Assembly: GCA_014859615.1 (NCBI GenBank)
Contig: JACUTX010000025.1
Span: forward strand, 1 to 20,016
DNA from: Desulfuromonadales bacterium
GTDB taxonomy: Bacteria; Desulfobacterota; Desulfuromonadia; Desulfuromonadales; UBA2294
DNA: 20,016 bases
Direction of reading: 5' to 3'
Positions 1-6,706 of this stretch are shown piece by piece (position 1 is the first letter of the stretch; each line of letters starts with the position of its first letter). The notes under the pieces were generated by a model that was not told the DNA's origin, made no database searches, and worked only from the letters and a program-made list of their open reading frames with translations. The position numbers and the translations under genes were made by a program.

Positions 1-40
1 CCGCCCTTTTTGTATTAACACTCCATTTTGATTTTGCGGA

Positions 41-421
41 TCAGCCGACATTTTTCCAGTGGCCATGCAGGTTGCAGTATTCGCGTGCAGTCACTTCTTT
101 GGCGTCGATTTTAAAAGTCGCTTCCGGAGCATCACCCGGTTTGAGGAACTGGGTGTACGATTTGCCGTCGGCCAGAATCTCTACCCACTGGATGTAGTGC
201 GCTTCTTCCATAGGGTGCGCGACGCTGCCGACCTTGACCTTGATGGTTCCGCTGCTCCGTTCGATAACCGGCACATGCTTTTCTTTGGCGGCGTCGACGG
301 TGTTTTCCGCCAGCAGGGCCATTACTTCTCCGCAGCAGACCAGGGAACCTTTCCCCCCCTGAACGGTCTCAACGATATTGCCACAGATGTCACATTTGTA
401 AACTTCAAAGATTTTTGCCAT
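41..421 (-). CDS. dfx: Desulfoferrodoxin (superoxide reductase, class II)
   Basis: A 126-residue protein that reduces superoxide to hydrogen peroxide without making oxygen, a cytoplasmic defence of anaerobes. Residues 1-36 form the desulforedoxin domain, with Cys10, Cys13, Cys29 and Cys30 binding the Fe(Cys)4 centre. The C-terminal neelaredoxin domain shows the Fe(His)4Cys ligands His49 (in KHVPVIE), His69 and His75 (in AHPMEEAHYIQW), Cys116 and His119 (in CNLHGHW). Glu47 and Lys48, the catalytic pair known in this family, are both present. Length is normal for two-domain enzymes. The start is fixed by AAGGAG six bases upstream of ATG. The gene stands alone, divergent from slyX. An electron donor such as rubredoxin must be encoded elsewhere. 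The first 40 bases of the window, downstream of it, show nothing I can name. Confidence 0.97.
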   Translation of the reverse strand: MAKIFEVYKCDICGNIVETVQGGKGSLVCCGEVMALLAENTVDAAKEKHVPVIERSSGTIKVKVGSVAHPMEEAHYIQWVEILADGKSYTQFLKPGDAPEATFKIDAKEVTAREYCNLHGHWKNVG

Positions 422-475
422 GAGAAACTCCTTTTATTGGATGTGGTTTGGATGGGTGGATCAGAAACGATTCAA

Positions 476-503
476 ATGTTACCACGGCGCTCTTTTTTTG
501 CAA
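476..503 (-). promoter_or_regulatory. Putative sigma-70-type promoter for dfx
   Basis: On the minus strand a -35-like TTGCAA (498-503) lies 16 bases from a -10-like TAACAT (476-481), giving a leader of roughly 45 bases to the dfx start. Both boxes are only partial matches. TTGCAA is its own reverse complement, so it could also serve the other strand. This is a visual call only. Confidence 0.4.
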
Positions 504-547
504 GCCGCAAATCAAGAGTGCCAATAATCGCATTCTGATTGATCTGC

Positions 548-577
548 TTGCGAGGCGTCCCCCTTTTCTGTTAGCAT
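548..577 (+). promoter_or_regulatory. Possible weak promoter for the slyX operon
   Basis: TTGCGA (548-553) and TAGCAT (572-577) are 18 bases apart. If used, the transcript would start about three bases before the slyX ribosome binding site. Matches are weak, and the only support is position in the divergent 176-base gap. Confidence 0.22.
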
Positions 578-597
578 GCGTTTTTCAGGAGGTTGCC

Positions 598-789
598 ATG
601 GAACAGATTGAAAAACGTCTGATCGAGCTTGAACTGCGTTATATGAGTCAGGAACAGACGGTTGAAGAGCTGAGCGATGAAGTTGCTCTTTGTCATAAGC
701 GGCTCAACGAACTGGAGCGGCAGAATCGATCCTTGCGGGAGATGGTGCAGAATCTGGCCCCCGAGGCGATAGAGTCACCGGACGAATGA
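598..789 (+). CDS. slyX: SlyX family protein
   Basis: A 63-residue, highly charged protein of the SlyX family, whose members are small coiled-coil proteins of unknown biochemical function. The chain MEQIEKRLIELELRYMSQEQ and what follows to about residue 52 has heptad-like spacing of Leu, Ile and Val, with a QTVEELSDEV segment typical of SlyX and a short proline-containing tail. An in-frame ATG exists 150 bases upstream, but AGGAGG at 587-592, five bases before ATG 598, decides this start, and the resulting length fits the family. The stop overlaps the rhodanese start as ATGA, so the two are probably translated together as the head of a four-gene overlapping series. Confidence 0.85.
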   Translation: MEQIEKRLIELELRYMSQEQTVEELSDEVALCHKRLNELERQNRSLREMVQNLAPEAIESPDE

Positions 790-1295
790 GCCCGTTACAT
801 TTTGATTACAGCAACATGCGTCAGCACCTTTTGCAGGCGGTTATCATCGTCTGCTTCGGTATCGGTATCGGATTGATGTTTAATTATCCGGTACTGATCA
901 AGGCGTTTAAAGGCGAGGGCTCTTCAGGCGAGCGTCTCTTGTCTGAACCCGCTTCGATGCAGAGCCCCCGCCCGGTGCTGTTGGAAGAGATCGCCGCACT
1001 GCAGGGGAGAGTCCGGTTGATTGATGCCCGGATTCCCGAGCTCTATGTTGAGGGGCATCTCCCCGGCGCGCTCTCCTTGCCTTACTCTGAAATCTCTGAC
1101 CACCTCGAAAGTTTTATGACTCAGGTCACAAAAGGTGAAACGTTGGTCATCTACTGCAGCGGTTATGGCTGTCCTGACTCTTTTGATCTTGCACTCCTTT
1201 TACAGGGGGAGGGCTTTATCGATGTCAGGGTCTTTGAGGGGGGCTTTCCGCAATGGCGCGATGCGGGCAATCCGATCGAAACGAGGTTGCCATGA
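786..1295 (+). CDS. Membrane-anchored rhodanese-like protein
   Basis: 169 residues. An N-terminal hydrophobic helix at about 15-38 anchors the protein, and the single rhodanese domain (about 62-166) probably faces the periplasm. Rhodanese landmarks are visible: VRLIDARIPELYVEGHLPGA (the conserved Asp/Arg and GH-PGA), then VIYCSGYGC with active-site Cys124, and a C-terminal VFEGGFPQWRDAGNPIE resembling the usual L-GG--W---G-P. The loop CSGYGC carries a second Cys at 129, so either persulfide transfer or thiol redox is possible. It overlaps slyX upstream and the MauE/DoxX-like gene downstream, both as ATGA. A rhodanese next to a MauE/DoxX membrane protein suggests a shared sulfur or thiol redox role. 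The substrate cannot be read from sequence. Confidence 0.85.
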   Translation: MSPLHFDYSNMRQHLLQAVIIVCFGIGIGLMFNYPVLIKAFKGEGSSGERLLSEPASMQSPRPVLLEEIAALQGRVRLIDARIPELYVEGHLPGALSLPYSEISDHLESFMTQVTKGETLVIYCSGYGCPDSFDLALLLQGEGFIDVRVFEGGFPQWRDAGNPIETRLP

Positions 1296-1753
1296 AACCA
1301 CGCGGTTACTATTCCTGGCATCTTTGTCGACTGCTGCTCGGTGGCGTCTTTCTCTATGCCGGTCTGCTCAAAGGGCTGAACATCGAAGAGTTTGCCGGGC
1401 AGGTGGCGGCGTATCAGCTCCTTTCTTATCAATGGAATTACATTGTTGCTGCAATTCTGCCGTTTATCGAGCTGATCGTCGGTCTACACCTCATCTTCAA
1501 TCGCTGGGTTCGGGCTGCTGCTCTGGTGGCGGCCGGTCTCTGCAGCACTTTTCTGATTCTGCTCGGCTCACTGTTACTACGCGGGTTAGAGATCGATTGC
1601 GGTTGTTTCGGGCCGCAGGACAGCAGTACGCCGCTGCAGGCGATTCTGCGCAATCTCCTTTTGCTGGCGATGGCGCATTTTGTTTTTCATCTCCGTAATC
1701 ACTACTCTTTGGCGTCGATCGACGCGACTCGAAACGACTTATTTTATGGATGA
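1292..1753 (+). CDS. MauE/DoxX-like redox-associated membrane protein
   Basis: 153 residues with about four transmembrane helices (roughly 9-29, 46-66, 74-97 and 117-136). The family includes MauE, needed for disulfide formation in methylamine dehydrogenase, and DoxX-type quinone-linked proteins. The N-terminal LLLGGVFLYAGLLKGLN is characteristic, and a short loop holds DCGCFG, the CxC pair found in redox-associated members. An ATG at 1253 in the same frame would add 13 residues inside the upstream gene. ATG 1292, with GAGG five bases upstream and an ATGA overlap with the rhodanese stop, is preferred. It probably passes electrons or sulfur between a periplasmic thiol partner, such as the upstream rhodanese, and membrane quinones. 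That role is inferred from family and neighbours. Confidence 0.75.
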   Translation: MKPRGYYSWHLCRLLLGGVFLYAGLLKGLNIEEFAGQVAAYQLLSYQWNYIVAAILPFIELIVGLHLIFNRWVRAAALVAAGLCSTFLILLGSLLLRGLEIDCGCFGPQDSSTPLQAILRNLLLLAMAHFVFHLRNHYSLASIDATRNDLFYG

Positions 1754-2786
1754 TTGGCAGCTGGGACTCAAGGCCCGTCCGGTCGATCCGGTTGCGCTGG
1801 CAGCAGCTTTTGATCTCGATCCGGTCGAGACGAAAGAGGTGACGACGGCTTATCCGGCCCTCCTTACCCCTTATCTTCACCGGTTGCTTCAGACGGCGTC
1901 CGAAGCGCTGCGGCGCCAGTTTCTCCCTGATCCGCTTGAGCTGTGCCCTGATTCACTCCCTGTGGATCCTCTCGATGAGCAGCGGCTGGCGCCGGTTCCG
2001 GCAGTGGTGCATCGTTACCCGAACCGGGCCCTGTTGCTGGCGACAAACAGCTGCGCCGCCTATTGCCGGTTCTGTACCCGTAAGCGGCGGGTTGGTCGAC
2101 GCGAAAACCGCCTCACTTTCGGGGAGATTCTAGACGGTATCGCTTATATCGCCGCGACGCCGCAGATTAATGAAGTGGTCATCTCCGGCGGTGATCCGCT
2201 CACCCTCTCTGATTCTCTCCTCGGCGAAATTCTGCAGCGGTTGCAGAAGATCGAGCATGTCACTCTGCTGCGGATCTCAACCCGGACTCCGGCGGTTTTG
2301 CCGGAGCGGATCACACCGTCCTTGGCAGCGTTGCTCGGCCGCTTTCACCCCCTTTATCTCACTACTCATTTTAATCATCCGGAGGAACTCACTCTTGAGG
2401 CGAGAGAGGCCTGTCGTCTGCTCGCCGATAGCGGAGTGGTGTTGGCTAATCAGACGGTTTTGCTCAAAGGGGTTAATGACGATGCGGCGACGCTGGCGAC
2501 TCTGTTTACAAAGCTTTTGCACTGCCGGATCCGTCCCTATTATCTGCATCAGATGGATCCGGTTCATGGCACCGGCCACTTCCGGGTTCCGGTCGAAACC
2601 GGCCTTCAGTTGATGGCGGAACTGCGCCAAACCATTTCCGGTCTGGCGATGCCGCACTATGTGATCGATACTCCAGGCGGCCTCGGCAAGGTCGCTCTGC
2701 TCCATGATTCGATCCTCTCCCTCGGTCCGGTTGTCCGGCTGCAGACAGCATCGGGCCAGGTGGTCGACTACCCGAATGCGCAGTGA
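1746..2786 (+). CDS. KamA family radical SAM aminomutase (lysine 2,3-aminomutase-like)
   Basis: 346 residues. The radical SAM cluster motif CAAYCRFC places Cys103, Cys107 and Cys110 on the 4Fe-4S, and VVISGGDPLTLSD is the SAM-binding GGDP segment. PLP would attach to Lys315 in DTPGGLGK. Asp308 in that motif and the Asp in QMDPVHGTGHFR align with the two aspartates that hold the substrate side-chain amine in lysine 2,3-aminomutase. The chain stops soon after VRLQTASGQVVDYP, so it is shorter than clostridial KamA (about 416 residues) and close to EpmB (about 342). It could make beta-lysine, as an osmolyte or for elongation factor P, or act on another amino acid. ATG 1746 overlaps the upstream gene by eight bases and has no clear ribosome binding site, implying coupled translation. 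An in-frame ATG at 1680 lies deep in the preceding gene. Confidence 0.85.
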   Translation: MDDWQLGLKARPVDPVALAAAFDLDPVETKEVTTAYPALLTPYLHRLLQTASEALRRQFLPDPLELCPDSLPVDPLDEQRLAPVPAVVHRYPNRALLLATNSCAAYCRFCTRKRRVGRRENRLTFGEILDGIAYIAATPQINEVVISGGDPLTLSDSLLGEILQRLQKIEHVTLLRISTRTPAVLPERITPSLAALLGRFHPLYLTTHFNHPEELTLEAREACRLLADSGVVLANQTVLLKGVNDDAATLATLFTKLLHCRIRPYYLHQMDPVHGTGHFRVPVETGLQLMAELRQTISGLAMPHYVIDTPGGLGKVALLHDSILSLGPVVRLQTASGQVVDYPNAQ

Positions 2787-2885
2787 AATGAGTGCGTATG
2801 CGCCTTGTTTCAGTCGCACCGAAAGGAGATCCTCTCAACCTTGTGTTACTATTGATTTCGTCCTCGAACGCAAAAAGGAACTATT

Positions 2886-3596
2886 ATGAAGCTGTTATTG
2901 AAAAGTCTGCTGTTGAGCGCTGTTTTTCTCTCTTTCTCCTTTTGTCTCGTTGCCGCAGAGCAATCGGGGACGGTCGATCCGGTAGAGACGAAGTTTCGCA
3001 GCGCTTTTCCGAACCTGACGGATACGGTGCTCAATCCGACGCCGATTGAGAACATGTATGAGGTGGTGAGTGCCGGGCGGATTCTGTACTACTTTCCCGA
3101 CACCTCACACCTGATGTTCGGTGCTCTGGTCGATAAAGACGGCATCAACCTCACCCAGATGCGGCTCGTCGAAGAGCTCCCCCTTGATAAGGCGGTAAAG
3201 ATCGGGACCGGGCCGAAAAAAGTGATCGAAGTGACCGACCCGGATTGCCCGTATTGTCGCAAAGCGAGCCAGTTTTTTGCAGACAAGGACGAACTCGTGA
3301 CCCGTTATGTTTTCTTCTATCCGCTCATGGAGATCCACCCCGATGCGGCAAAGAAATCGGCCTTCATCCTGTCGTCCAAAGATCGTGCCGCCGCTTATCA
3401 TCAGGTGATGGACGGTAAATACGACACGGTTCCTCTGCCGGAGTTTGAGGATAACAGATGGCTGGAGGATCATCTGCGGTTGACGCAGCTGATCGGTGTT
3501 CGCAGTACACCGCAATTCTGGATCGATGGCGAAAATATTCAGGGGGCCAATATCTCTGAACTGGAACGTTTGATTTCACCGCCAAAAACCGATTGA
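2886..3596 (+). CDS. DsbC-like periplasmic thiol:disulfide protein
   Basis: 236 residues with a signal peptide (MKLLLKSLLL then a hydrophobic core, probable cleavage after Ala24 in LVAA-EQ). Residues 30-100 resemble the small DsbC/DsbG dimerisation domain (FPNLTDTVLNPTPIENMYEV). The thioredoxin-fold domain has CPYC at 121-124 and the cis-Pro loop GVRSTPQF with Pro209. CPYC is less oxidising than DsbA's CPHC and common in isomerase-type proteins. Likely work is isomerising or reducing disulfides in exported proteins, or keeping cytochrome cysteines reduced, with electrons from a DsbD-like partner encoded elsewhere. AAGGAA five bases before ATG supports the start. The 99 bases upstream hold no convincing promoter. 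The threonine aldolase ATG begins 12 bases after this stop, so the two are probably cotranscribed. Confidence 0.85.
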   Translation: MKLLLKSLLLSAVFLSFSFCLVAAEQSGTVDPVETKFRSAFPNLTDTVLNPTPIENMYEVVSAGRILYYFPDTSHLMFGALVDKDGINLTQMRLVEELPLDKAVKIGTGPKKVIEVTDPDCPYCRKASQFFADKDELVTRYVFFYPLMEIHPDAAKKSAFILSSKDRAAAYHQVMDGKYDTVPLPEFEDNRWLEDHLRLTQLIGVRSTPQFWIDGENIQGANISELERLISPPKTD

Positions 3597-3607
3597 ACAG
3601 GATCGAT

Positions 3608-4660
3608 ATGGAACCGACTGAGCATCGGCACGGCCTGAAAAACCAGTTTGCCAGTGATAACTACTCTGGTATCTGCCCCGAAGCGTGGCAGGCGATGCAG
3701 GAAGCGAACATCGGCTACGCCAACGCCTATGGCGATGATCTCTGGACTGCGCGCGCCTGCAATAGTCTGCGTGATTTCTTCGAGACCGATTGCCAGGTCT
3801 TTTTCGTCTTCAACGGCACCGCCGCCAATTCCCTGGCGCTTTCGGCCCTCTGTCGCTCTTATCACAGTATTATCTGTCATGAATTGGCCCATATTGAGAC
3901 CGATGAATGCGGTGCTCCGGAGTTTTTCTCCAACGGGACCAAGATGTTGCTGGTTCCGGGTGCCGGCGGCAAGGTCGACCCGCAAGCAATCACTTCTGTT
4001 GTGACCCGTCGCACCGATATCCACTACCCGAAACCAAAAGTCCTCTCCATTACCCAGGCGACCGAACTCGGAACCGTCTATACGCCGGACGATCTCCGCT
4101 CGGTTCAGGAGACGGTTGCCCGGTACGATCTGAAGCTGCATATGGATGGTGCCCGTTTCTCCAACGCCGTTGCCAGCCTCGGGGTTGCACCAAAAGAGAT
4201 CACCTGGCGAGTTGGAGTCGATGTTCTCACTTTCGGCGGCGCCAAGAGCGGCATGGCTCTGGGCGAGGCGGTGGTCTTTTTTGATAAACGCCTCGCCGAG
4301 GAGTTCGATTATCACTGCAAACAGGCGGGGCAACTCGCCAGCAAGATGCGTTTTCTGGCGGCACCGTGGTACGGGATGCTGACCACAGGTGCATTGCTTG
4401 ATCGGGCCGGTCATGCCAACGCCATGGCCAGAGAGTTAGCGGCGCAACTGAGCAATATTGACGCCATCGAGATCGTTCATCCGGTTGAGGCGAATGCGGT
4501 CTTTGTCCGGATGCCGCAACCTATGATTGATCGACTTAAAGGTGCCGGTTGGCATTTTTATACATTTATCGGGACTAAAGAGGCCCGGCTGATGTGTTCC
4601 TGGCAGACGACCCGGGAGGATATCGCCGCTCTGGTTGCCGCAGCGCGAGGCACGACCTAA
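3608..4660 (+). CDS. Low-specificity L-threonine aldolase-type PLP enzyme
   Basis: 350 residues, the usual size of this fold type I PLP family, which cleaves L-threonine or L-allo-threonine to glycine and acetaldehyde. NQFASDNYSGICPEAWQAM and YANAYGDDLWT are the typical N-terminal substrate segments. His95 in HELAHIETDECGA should stack on the PLP ring, Asp180 in LHMDGARF contacts its nitrogen, and Lys213 in TFGGAKSGM is the Schiff-base lysine. The C-terminal part (MRFLAAPWYGML and on) matches aldolases better than related beta-eliminating lyases. A TTG at 3593 overlapping the dsbC-like stop is possible, but AGGA five bases before ATG 3608 favours the shorter form. It may supply glycine. The gene symbol is left open because ltaE and ltaA types are hard to separate by eye. 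Confidence 0.88.
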   Translation: MEPTEHRHGLKNQFASDNYSGICPEAWQAMQEANIGYANAYGDDLWTARACNSLRDFFETDCQVFFVFNGTAANSLALSALCRSYHSIICHELAHIETDECGAPEFFSNGTKMLLVPGAGGKVDPQAITSVVTRRTDIHYPKPKVLSITQATELGTVYTPDDLRSVQETVARYDLKLHMDGARFSNAVASLGVAPKEITWRVGVDVLTFGGAKSGMALGEAVVFFDKRLAEEFDYHCKQAGQLASKMRFLAAPWYGMLTTGALLDRAGHANAMARELAAQLSNIDAIEIVHPVEANAVFVRMPQPMIDRLKGAGWHFYTFIGTKEARLMCSWQTTREDIAALVAAARGTT

Positions 4661-4664
4661 GGCT

Positions 4665-4704
4665 CAGATCAATCTGCAGATCAATCTTTGGTGGCTTAAC
4701 CAAA
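4665..4704 (+). repeat. Tandem 12-base repeat followed by a small hairpin
   Basis: CAGATCAATCTG (4665-4676) is followed at once by CAGATCAATCTT (4677-4688), 11 of 12 bases identical. Each unit is itself a near-palindrome (CAGAT-CA-ATCT). Next comes TTTGGT (4687-4692) pairing perfectly with ACCAAA (4699-4704) across a six-base loop, running into the A-rich ribosome binding site of the next gene. It could be an operator or translational control element, or a chance duplication. It lies in the 56-base gap between the aldolase and the TraB-like gene. Confidence 0.5.
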
Positions 4705-4716
4705 AAAAGGACGTGC

Positions 4717-5979
4717 ATGCGTAAGTTTGCCAACCTGTTTTTTACGCTCTATCTGGTCGATGCAGTCGTCTCGTTTCTGCATGAATTATCCGCAGCTTTT
4801 TTGCAGACTTCGGCAACCAGCACGCTGCGTAATCTGATTGCTGTTGCTCTTTTGCTTCTGGCGCTGCCGCTCTATATCAGCCTCGGTATCGATCGACGGC
4901 TGCCGAAAACAGTTATCATCCCCCAGACGCTATTTATTGTCTGGATGGCACTGGGGGCCTGGCCGATCGCCAATACGGCCGGTCTTTTCGGTCTGTTTGC
5001 GGCCGCAATCCAGATTCTGCTCGGTCTGCTCCCGTTCATTCTTTATGCCGGAACCGCCGGGTCCAACCGCCTGCTCCCCGAAGAGAGGTTCCTCTCTGAA
5101 TTTTTCGCCCTGCGCAATACGCTCCTCTTTTTTCTTTTGCAGATCATTTTTCTGCCGCTGTTTGCCGCCTTTATGGTGGTCTCGGTTGTGGCGCAGTATG
5201 CCGACCAGGGGACGGCCGGTTTTATGCGTCTGGGGAGTGACGGGATCTACATGGAAGAACGCAGCTACAGCCGCGCCGGAAAAACAATTCGACTCGCCGG
5301 CATGATACATGTCGGTGAAAAAGATTTTTATCACGACCTGACCAGTTCGAAAGTTTCCGGAAAAACGGTGATTCTGCTGGAGGGGGTAACGGATCAGGAT
5401 CATCTATTGACCGTCCCGTTCGACTACGGCGAGGTGGCGAAGACGCTCGGATTAACCTCGCAATCCGAGGTTGAATTTGCCGGTAGAATGATCGATGCGG
5501 ACGACCTAAAGCAACTCGGAGCTGAAGAATTCGTATCTCAGCAGCCACATCTCATCCGGGCGGATTCAGATTTGAACCGTTTTTCTCCCGAGACGATTGA
5601 ATTGCTCAACAGGCTCGGTACGCAGTTTTTGAATAACGATTCGCTGCCACAAGGATTGCAGGCTTACGACAGCTGGGCTCGCGAAAATGTGACCGCCGAG
5701 ACCATGAATATCTTCATGACGGATATTCTGCATTCCCGTAATGAGATCGTCATCGCCTGGCTCGATCAGGTTTTGCCGCTCTACGACAGTGTGGTGATCC
5801 CCTGGGGAGCTCTGCATATGCCCGGGATTGAAGCCGCGATCCTGGAGCGTGACTTTAAATTAACATCTGCAAAAGAGCGGCTGAGTCTCGATTTTTCAGC
5901 TATTTCGTTTCTGGCTTTACTTGCGGATCTATCTGAAAAACCGGAAGCCGGACTGGATGAAAATATGTTGCAGAAATGA
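4717..5979 (+). CDS. Multi-pass membrane protein with C-terminal TraB/GumN-like domain
   Basis: 420 residues. The N-terminal half has about five hydrophobic segments (roughly 8-28, 38-57, 66-83, 86-110 and 134-160). The rest, from about residue 168, is soluble and resembles the TraB/PrgY/GumN/TIKI superfamily. The paired GxxH motifs are visible as LAGMIHVGEKDFY (Gly195, His198) and VVIPWGALHMPGIE (Gly364, His367), with Glu222 in VILLEGVTD and Arg341-Asn342 in HSRNEIVIAWL between them. In TIKI proteins such motifs bind metal for proteolysis. TraB-type proteins act on signals or remain uncharacterised. The call rests on motif spacing alone. ATG 4717, with AAAGG six bases upstream, is chosen over an ATG at 4594 inside the aldolase gene. 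No neighbour explains its substrate. Confidence 0.6.
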   Translation: MRKFANLFFTLYLVDAVVSFLHELSAAFLQTSATSTLRNLIAVALLLLALPLYISLGIDRRLPKTVIIPQTLFIVWMALGAWPIANTAGLFGLFAAAIQILLGLLPFILYAGTAGSNRLLPEERFLSEFFALRNTLLFFLLQIIFLPLFAAFMVVSVVAQYADQGTAGFMRLGSDGIYMEERSYSRAGKTIRLAGMIHVGEKDFYHDLTSSKVSGKTVILLEGVTDQDHLLTVPFDYGEVAKTLGLTSQSEVEFAGRMIDADDLKQLGAEEFVSQQPHLIRADSDLNRFSPETIELLNRLGTQFLNNDSLPQGLQAYDSWARENVTAETMNIFMTDILHSRNEIVIAWLDQVLPLYDSVVIPWGALHMPGIEAAILERDFKLTSAKERLSLDFSAISFLALLADLSEKPEAGLDENMLQK

Positions 5980-5987
5980 GACGCAAA

Positions 5988-6034
5988 AAAAAGGGCGCTT
6001 CACCCGCTAAAAGGGGAAACAGCCCTTGTTTTTG
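5988..6034. terminator. Bidirectional-type hairpin between convergent genes
   Basis: AAGGGC (5991-5996) pairs with GCCCTT (6022-6027). On the minus strand the stem is followed by an eight-T run (5985-5992, overlapping the end of the stem), and on the plus strand by TTGTTTTTG. The loop is long (25 bases) and includes a weaker inner CCC/GGG pairing. It sits just after the TraB-like stop and before the end of the convergent hypothetical gene, so it can terminate both. Confidence 0.6.
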
Positions 6035-6067
6035 TCTGGCGGTTTTTTCACCGGCCAAACAATCATC

Positions 6068-6493
6068 TCAATGCAGACTGGTGAGTATTTCGCGGACTTC
6101 GTTCTCCATCGGTTTTGAGGGGGTGACGACGATATCTTTCTCAGCAATTTTGCTGTGATAGCGCTTTGTCTCCTGATGGCGCTCGTAGGTTTCGCGGAGT
6201 CTGTCCGAAATGGCGTTGATCTGCTGAGCGGTTACATTATGCTCTTCCATCAACGTTTTGAAACTTTTCACTTCGCCCTCTTCGATCCAGGCGATACCGA
6301 ACTTTTTCGGTGGTTTACCGATAAAGACATAGGCGCCGTCGTCGGCCGGGATGACTTCCATCGGTTCTGAAATTTTTTGTGTCAGCTCTTCGAGATTACT
6401 GCGAATCGCTGCCAGTTTGCCTGCGGCTTCATGTTCACTTGAAAGTTCTGGATACTGGGGTTGCTGCCCGAAAATTTTATCGAATAGACCCAT
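6068..6493 (-). CDS. Hypothetical protein, 141 residues
   Basis: I do not recognise a family. The protein is soluble, charged and without signal peptide, membrane helices or cysteines. It begins MGLFDKIFGQQPQYPELSS, which resembles starts of small amphipathic-helix proteins. Residues 15-45 look helical, 53-75 look like short strands around FIGKPPKKFGIAWIEEGEVK, and 80-120 form a long charged helix (LMEEHNVTAQQINAISDRLR onward). AGGAGG six bases upstream of ATG and a good promoter-like sequence show that it is a real, separately expressed gene. It follows dapL on the same strand after 213 bases, and its position says nothing clear about function. Confidence 0.7.
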   Translation of the reverse strand: MGLFDKIFGQQPQYPELSSEHEAAGKLAAIRSNLEELTQKISEPMEVIPADDGAYVFIGKPPKKFGIAWIEEGEVKSFKTLMEEHNVTAQQINAISDRLRETYERHQETKRYHSKIAEKDIVVTPSKPMENEVREILTSLH

Positions 6494-6523
6494 TTCAACC
6501 TCCTTTTTTAAAAGTGAAATGAA

Positions 6524-6551
6524 AGTATACCAAAAAAAGGTTAAAATGCAA
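6524..6551 (-). promoter_or_regulatory. Promoter for the 141-residue hypothetical gene
   Basis: On the minus strand TTGCAT (6546-6551) and TATACT (6524-6529) are 16 bases apart, separated by a T-rich spacer. The -10 box matches the consensus in five of six positions. The predicted leader is about 22 bases and ends in a strong AGGAGG. The remaining gap up to dapL (6552-6706) holds one short AGAGAC/GTCTCT inverted repeat (6664-6689) and no gene I can support. Confidence 0.5.
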
Positions 6552-6706
6552 AGGAACCCGCAGATTTATGGCGATTTTAATCCCTGATGGTTCTGTCCTC
6601 CCCTCCTACTTCAGTTCTGTCTGTATGTAATATTATCAGTTCGATTATGGCTTGCGGCGCCAAAGAGACTGTCGCTGCTTCAGGTCTCTGCCGGTCCCTG
6701 CATCTG

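Noticed and set aside
2777..2889. Small 33- to 37-codon open frame ending in ATGA overlap with the dsbC-like start
   Set aside because: It has no ribosome binding site, its composition is arginine/serine-rich like a shadow frame, and the dsbC-like gene has its own AAGGAA.
3539..4414. Minus-strand open frame of 291 codons over the threonine aldolase
   Set aside because: Antisense shadow of a complete PLP enzyme, with no ribosome binding site or recognisable domain.
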